Positions 5,394-8,798 of a stretch of 8,798 nt of DNA are shown here, in pieces. Source of the stretch: an uncultured Lachnospiraceae bacterium (GTDB lineage Bacteria; Bacillota; Clostridia; Lachnospirales; Lachnospiraceae); contig CAJUIO010000130.1 in NCBI GenBank assembly GCA_910586025.1, forward strand, positions 1 to 8,798. The letters are read 5' to 3'. The notes under the pieces were generated by a model. The model was not told where the DNA came from and made no database searches. It saw only the letters and a list, made by a program, of their open reading frames with translations. Position 1 is the first letter of the stretch. Each line of letters starts with the position of its first letter. Both the position numbers and the translations under genes were made by a program.

Positions 5394-5422
5394 AGTATAT
5401 CTGATTTTTCTTCCAATGTCAA
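5394..5422 (-). promoter_or_regulatory. Promoter of tRNA-Leu
   Basis: On the minus strand a perfect TTGACA (5422-5417) and TATACT (5399-5394) are 17 bp apart. The -10 box ends 11 nt before the mature tRNA 5' end at 5382. This is the strongest promoter in the window and fits a highly expressed stable RNA. Confidence 0.85.
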
Positions 5423-5430
5423 CAGGTTTT

Positions 5431-6534
5431 TTAAAATTTCTCCAAAATATTTTGCCCGATGTTTTCCGCCAGGATCTCGAACAGGGAATGGATGATCTTC
5501 TGGATGGCCTTTCTGGTGTCCTCGTCCACATTTTTCGCAGCCCCGAATATGCTCTGCATACTCTTTTTCAGATCCGCCCCAAACTCAAAGACATTGGAAG
5601 CCTCGGAGGCGGACACCACCTCGTACAGCGTGTCCACGAAGGCATGCGTCTCCTCCTGCGAGAGGGAGAGAATCCACTCGTTCATGGCCCGGTCCATAAT
5701 GAGCTTGCCGCTTCTCATGTTTTTGGCCCGGACAAATGACGTTCCCTCAATCTTCCAGCTGTAGGTATTGTGCTGAAGAAGCCCCACTCCTCTGCTCTCC
5801 ACCACCTCGTAATCACTGTGATCCTCCAGAATCATTCCCACCACCGAGGATCTGGGGATATATTTGGAAATGCGGTCCGCCACCGCCTCATAATTCCCCA
5901 TCCTGCGTATCTCGGGGCGAAAGCCCGGGCCGTCATTATTATAGATGTGAAGAAGCCTCTCCCTGGTCTCTTCGCTGCAGTTCATGGCCCCATAGACGGC
6001 AAGATTGCCTCCCTTGGAATGCCCTCCCACATAAAGATCCCCCTTCACCAGCCCCGCCACCTTGTCCAGATATCTGACGCTTAAGTACTGACTGTTCAGC
6101 GGCTCGGAAAAGGCAAGATTCAGATCCTCCTTCCATCCCACGATAGTGGCATCCGTACCCCTGTAAGCGACGTAGCAGCTCCCGTCCTCAAGCAGATACG
6201 TCATGGCGCAGAACTGGGTCTCGCCCTCCTTGTGAATTACATTTTCATAGTAATTCATTCGCAGGGAGCCAAACCGGACGGACTGTGCCGCTACCGCGAA
6301 CAGCTCCTTGTTATTCTCCCGATACCAGTAATCATCCAGAATCCTGTCCCTCTCGGGATGACTGTAGATCGTCTGAATGTCCACCGGCCCGCCATCCTCC
6401 ATAAGCCCCTTTACAAAAGGCCCGTAATTGAGATAGACCAGCTGGCACAGCACCAGCGAGTCCACCTCGTTTAAGGGTCTGTGCCTGAATGTATATTTCC
6501 CGTGCTCACTTATATAATCAATGATATTTCCCAT
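5431..6534 (-). CDS. DUF2974 (Mbeg1-like) putative alpha/beta hydrolase
   Basis: A 367-residue protein resembling the DUF2974 family, which has a lipase-like alpha/beta-hydrolase fold. The nucleophile elbow is GHSKGG (171-176) with S173 as the predicted catalytic serine. D201 in NNDGPGF and H255 in LLQHNTYS are plausible triad partners. YVAYRGTD (121-128) matches the lipase-type strand before the active site. No signal peptide or membrane segment is evident, so a cytoplasmic location is likely. The ATG at 6534 starts the typical MGNIIDYI family N-terminus and has GAGGAAG about 12 nt upstream. A TTG at 6609 in the same frame would add 25 residues and overlap the preceding stop codon, but it has no ribosome binding site. 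The gene follows the DUF3810 gene by 71 bp and is probably cotranscribed. Substrate unknown; a lipase or esterase role is only an inference. Confidence 0.85.
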   Translation of the reverse strand: MGNIIDYISEHGKYTFRHRPLNEVDSLVLCQLVYLNYGPFVKGLMEDGGPVDIQTIYSHPERDRILDDYWYRENNKELFAVAAQSVRFGSLRMNYYENVIHKEGETQFCAMTYLLEDGSCYVAYRGTDATIVGWKEDLNLAFSEPLNSQYLSVRYLDKVAGLVKGDLYVGGHSKGGNLAVYGAMNCSEETRERLLHIYNNDGPGFRPEIRRMGNYEAVADRISKYIPRSSVVGMILEDHSDYEVVESRGVGLLQHNTYSWKIEGTSFVRAKNMRSGKLIMDRAMNEWILSLSQEETHAFVDTLYEVVSASEASNVFEFGADLKKSMQSIFGAAKNVDEDTRKAIQKIIHSLFEILAENIGQNILEKF

Positions 6535-6605
6535 AAAGCCGATTACTTCCTCATTTCCATATTCTTTCCCTATCAGTATACCCTTTTTCAGGAAAAAATG
6601 GAAGC

Positions 6606-7796
6606 TCAATACAAAATGCCGTCATAATATCTGAGCAGGAGATCCACCACCCGGCTGTAGCTCACTCTGCCGTCCTCCACTCCGTTCAGCACCAGCGCGG
6701 TCTCCGTAAAGGTATTGGAAACCTCCTTCACCGTCTCCGTGCTGATCAGCGCCGTCTCCTCCACCTCCTCCCAGGTTTCGCCCGTGAGAAAAATATCATC
6801 CCGGAGAACCAGCTCACTGATGGCCGGATGAGACTGATAAACCTCCCTGTCCTTTCCTGCCGCCTGATAAAAATCGCGGTCCAGATACCCCAGGACACTG
6901 AGATAGGCGCTGTACCTGAAGAAGTCATCCTCCGAATCCACGCATGCAAGATAGCCGATAAAGTTGGCCTCGTCCTCAAGAATAAATCCCTTCAGATGGG
7001 AAAGCTCGTGGCACAGGGTTGTGGGAAGATTGACCACATACATGATATCATTGTAATTGGCCTCCATGGAGAAGGGGAAATAATAACCCATAATATACTG
7101 CTGGCTGAAAAAATCGGAAGCAAGCAGCGGCTTTGGATCCGGATAATATCCCTTCAGGGTGTCAATCCGTCCACTGAGCCGACCCATCTGTTCCTTCGCC
7201 TCCCGGATCATATCCCCCTCATAGACCAGATCTCCCTCCCCGTCCCGACTCATCAGGGGGGCAAGGGCGTTGGCCTGCTCCACCACGTAATCCCGAAGAG
7301 CCGCAATCTCCGCAGCGCCATATCTCTCCCGCCCCGCCCCGCCAATCTCGTACCTCTCATAGACAGGCGACACGTGATAGAGAAGAAAGCAGTTTAAGGT
7401 CATGACAAGGCACACCACCCCCGTGATCCAGAAATATACGGTTCCGTAAATTCCAAGGGCCACAGGAAGCCTTTTATTTTCAGGCGGCTTCTTTCCCCCA
7501 GGGCCCCTCCGGCATCTTCTTATCGCAGCCCTCACAAATGCGGCGCTGCTCCACAGCGCCAGAACCGCCGTCAGAACTGCCGCAAGATACAGCATCCTTT
7601 CTCCCACGGAAAAGGGAAACAGGCCTGTCAGCCGCCCGTAGGTCTCCACCCACACCGGGAAAATATGGCGGGCGTAAAAATTACAGAAGCTTCTGCTTAT
7701 CCATCCCGCCAGATTCAGCAGAAGGGAAAACGCGATCAGAAAGGCCGGCACTGCCGTTTTCCACTTTTTCTTCAGGTACATTCTGATTTTTATCAT
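6606..7796 (-). CDS. DUF3810 membrane protein, putative zinc metallopeptidase
   Basis: A 396-residue membrane protein with hydrophobic segments at about 15-31, 66-88 and 111-139, and a Lys/Arg-rich loop between the second and third (about 92-109). The large C-terminal part holds CHELSHLKG (262-270), a zinc HExxH motif with H263, E264 and H267. EDEANFIGYLA (274-284) follows and supplies E276 as a likely third metal ligand. This arrangement is that of the DUF3810 family, whose substrate I do not know. By the positive-inside rule the catalytic part may lie outside the cell. The ATG at 7796 has AGG only 2 nt upstream and AAGGA about 12 nt upstream; another ATG at codon 6 lacks a better site, so the exact start is uncertain. 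It is probably the first gene of a two-gene unit with the downstream DUF2974 gene. Confidence 0.85.
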   Translation of the reverse strand: MIKIRMYLKKKWKTAVPAFLIAFSLLLNLAGWISRSFCNFYARHIFPVWVETYGRLTGLFPFSVGERMLYLAAVLTAVLALWSSAAFVRAAIRRCRRGPGGKKPPENKRLPVALGIYGTVYFWITGVVCLVMTLNCFLLYHVSPVYERYEIGGAGRERYGAAEIAALRDYVVEQANALAPLMSRDGEGDLVYEGDMIREAKEQMGRLSGRIDTLKGYYPDPKPLLASDFFSQQYIMGYYFPFSMEANYNDIMYVVNLPTTLCHELSHLKGFILEDEANFIGYLACVDSEDDFFRYSAYLSVLGYLDRDFYQAAGKDREVYQSHPAISELVLRDDIFLTGETWEEVEETALISTETVKEVSNTFTETALVLNGVEDGRVSYSRVVDLLLRYYDGILY

Positions 7797-7813
7797 ATCC
7801 TCACTGTTCCTTT

Positions 7814-7843
7814 ACTATATTAATAACAAGCAGTTCCACCCAA
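7814..7843 (-). promoter_or_regulatory. Weak candidate promoter for the DUF3810-DUF2974 unit
   Basis: In the 62-bp divergent spacer (7797-7858), TTGGGT (7843-7838) and TATAGT (7819-7814) are 18 bp apart on the minus strand. The -10 is good but the -35 matches only 3 of 6 bases. No convincing plus-strand promoter for the transporter gene was found in this spacer. Confidence 0.3.
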
Positions 7844-7858
7844 AGGAAACACAAATCC

Positions 7859-8798
7859 ATGACTACCTTTCTTTCCGGCATGAAAAGTATAAACGAATTT
7901 CTCTGGAGCGGTCCCCTGCTTTTTCTTCTCATGGGAACTCATCTCTATTTTACCATAAAACTTCACGTTCCGCAGAAAAAAATTCTGGAAGCGATCCGCC
8001 TGTCCGTGACACCGGAAAGCCAGGAAAATACTGGGAATCTCTCCGTGTTTGCCACCCTTGCCACCACCCTTGCCGCCACCCTGGGAACGGGAAATATCAT
8101 AGGGGTTTCCACGGCCATCGCCCTGGGCGGTCCGGGCGCTATTTTCTGGTGCTGGATCACCGGAATCCTGGGAATGGCCACGGCCTATTCGGAATGCTTC
8201 CTCAGCGTCCTTTTCCGCAAAAAAAACGCCGACGGCCAAAACCGCGGCGGTCCTATGTATCTGTGGGAAAACGGCCTGCGCAATAAATCCGTCGGGAAAT
8301 TTTACGCCCTCCTTACCGTGGTAGCCGCCTTTGGAGTCGGCTGCACCACCCAGTCCAACTCCATCACGCAGACCACCTCCGCAAGCTTCGGACTCTCCCC
8401 TCAGATTGCGGGCTTTCTTGCGGCTGTGCTGTGCGGCTTTGTGATTGTGGGCGGCATTAAGTCCATCGGTAATGTCTGCGTGAAGATCGTACCCTTTCTG
8501 GCCGTTCTGTTCACGGCTGGCTGCATTCTCCTGCTTTTCCTGAACCGGGAAGCCCTGCTGCCCGCCCTTCGCCTGATCCTGAAAAGCGCCCTCTCCCCCA
8601 GAGCCGCCGCCGGAGGCGGAGTGGGGGCCTGCCTCATGCTCACCATCCGCTACGGCATCGCCAGGGGCCTGTTTACCAATGAAGCCGGCATCGGCACGGC
8701 CTCCATTACCGCCGCCGCATCCGCATCCCAAAACCCCCGGAAGCAGGCCTATGTGTCCATGACCGCCGTATTCTGGGATACCGTGGTCATGTGTCTCT
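7859..8798 (+). CDS. Alanine/glycine:cation symporter (AGCS family), 3' end missing
   Basis: An integral membrane transporter importing alanine or glycine with Na+ or H+. The reading frame is open from 7859 to the right edge (313 codons plus one base); family members have about 450-480 residues. Family hallmarks are the glycine-rich ATLGTGNIIGVSTAIALGGPGAIFWCW stretch (73-99, key parts GTGN and GGPGAIFW), the ATAYSE segment (107-112), RGGPMYLW (129-136) and LFTNEAGIGTAS (271-282) in the inter-helix region. Several hydrophobic helices alternate along the length, and the first (about 15-34) follows a short N-terminus. The ATG at 7859 has AAAGGA about 11 nt upstream; a second ATG at codon 8 lacks a ribosome binding site. 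It is divergent from the DUF3810 gene with only 62 bp between. No link to the uronate operon is apparent. The substrate within the family is not resolved. Confidence 0.93.
   Translation, partial: MTTFLSGMKSINEFLWSGPLLFLLMGTHLYFTIKLHVPQKKILEAIRLSVTPESQENTGNLSVFATLATTLAATLGTGNIIGVSTAIALGGPGAIFWCWITGILGMATAYSECFLSVLFRKKNADGQNRGGPMYLWENGLRNKSVGKFYALLTVVAAFGVGCTTQSNSITQTTSASFGLSPQIAGFLAAVLCGFVIVGGIKSIGNVCVKIVPFLAVLFTAGCILLLFLNREALLPALRLILKSALSPRAAAGGGVGACLMLTIRYGIARGLFTNEAGIGTASITAAASASQNPRKQAYVSMTAVFWDTVVMCL

Noticed and set aside
6828..7397. Plus-strand open frame opposite the DUF3810 gene
   Set aside because: Antisense to a gene with an HELSH motif and membrane helices; no ribosome binding site or domain.
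7820..8731. Long open frame on the minus strand (about 303 codons), opposite the transporter gene
   Set aside because: Its translation is low-complexity, rich in Gly, Ala and Arg, and has no recognisable domain. The plus-strand frame encodes a clear AGCS transporter, so this is a composition-driven shadow.

Overview
The window looks like chromosomal DNA of a gut-type Clostridia species, most likely Lachnospiraceae. The grounds are Gram-positive AGGAGG-type ribosome binding sites, consensus sigma-A style promoters, moderate GC content, a tRNA-Leu without an encoded CCA, and gene families typical of that group (AraC regulator, DUF3810, DUF2974, AGCS transporter). The genus cannot be fixed from the sequence alone.

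Region 1 (1-4164, minus strand) is a five-gene catabolic operon. Read in transcription order it is kduI, kduD, an RpiB-family isomerase (DhuI-like), eda carrying an extra C-terminal VOC/glyoxalase-type module, and kdgK, which runs off the left edge. Together these turn the 4-deoxy-5-keto-uronate released from unsaturated oligo-uronides (pectin or glycosaminoglycan breakdown products) into 2-keto-3-deoxygluconate (KDG), then KDPG, then pyruvate and glyceraldehyde-3-phosphate. The operon holds two unrelated isomerase types, KduI and RpiB/DhuI, for what is probably the same step. Two spacers are unusual: an 83-bp direct-repeat-bounded element rich in hairpins lies before kdgK, and a strong hairpin lies between kduD and the RpiB-type gene.

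Region 2 (4165-5181) is a 162-bp divergent control region and a plus-strand AraC-family regulator. Good promoters point both ways with -35 boxes 15 bp apart, and a cre-like palindrome sits in the regulator's leader. The regulator is the obvious candidate for controlling the operon.

Region 3 (5182-5424) holds a minus-strand tRNA-Leu(CAG) with its own near-consensus promoter and a clear intrinsic terminator.

Region 4 (5431-7796, minus strand) is a two-gene unit. A membrane protein with an HELSH zinc-metallopeptidase motif (DUF3810) is followed by an alpha/beta-hydrolase-like protein with a GHSKGG motif (DUF2974/Mbeg1-like). The function of the pair is not known to me.

Region 5 (7859-8798, plus strand) is the N-terminal two thirds or so of an alanine/glycine:cation symporter (AGCS family), cut by the right edge. 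No CRISPR array, phage gene, insertion sequence or classical defence system is visible. The most interesting items are the Eda-VOC fusion, the doubled isomerase step and the repeat element before kdgK.
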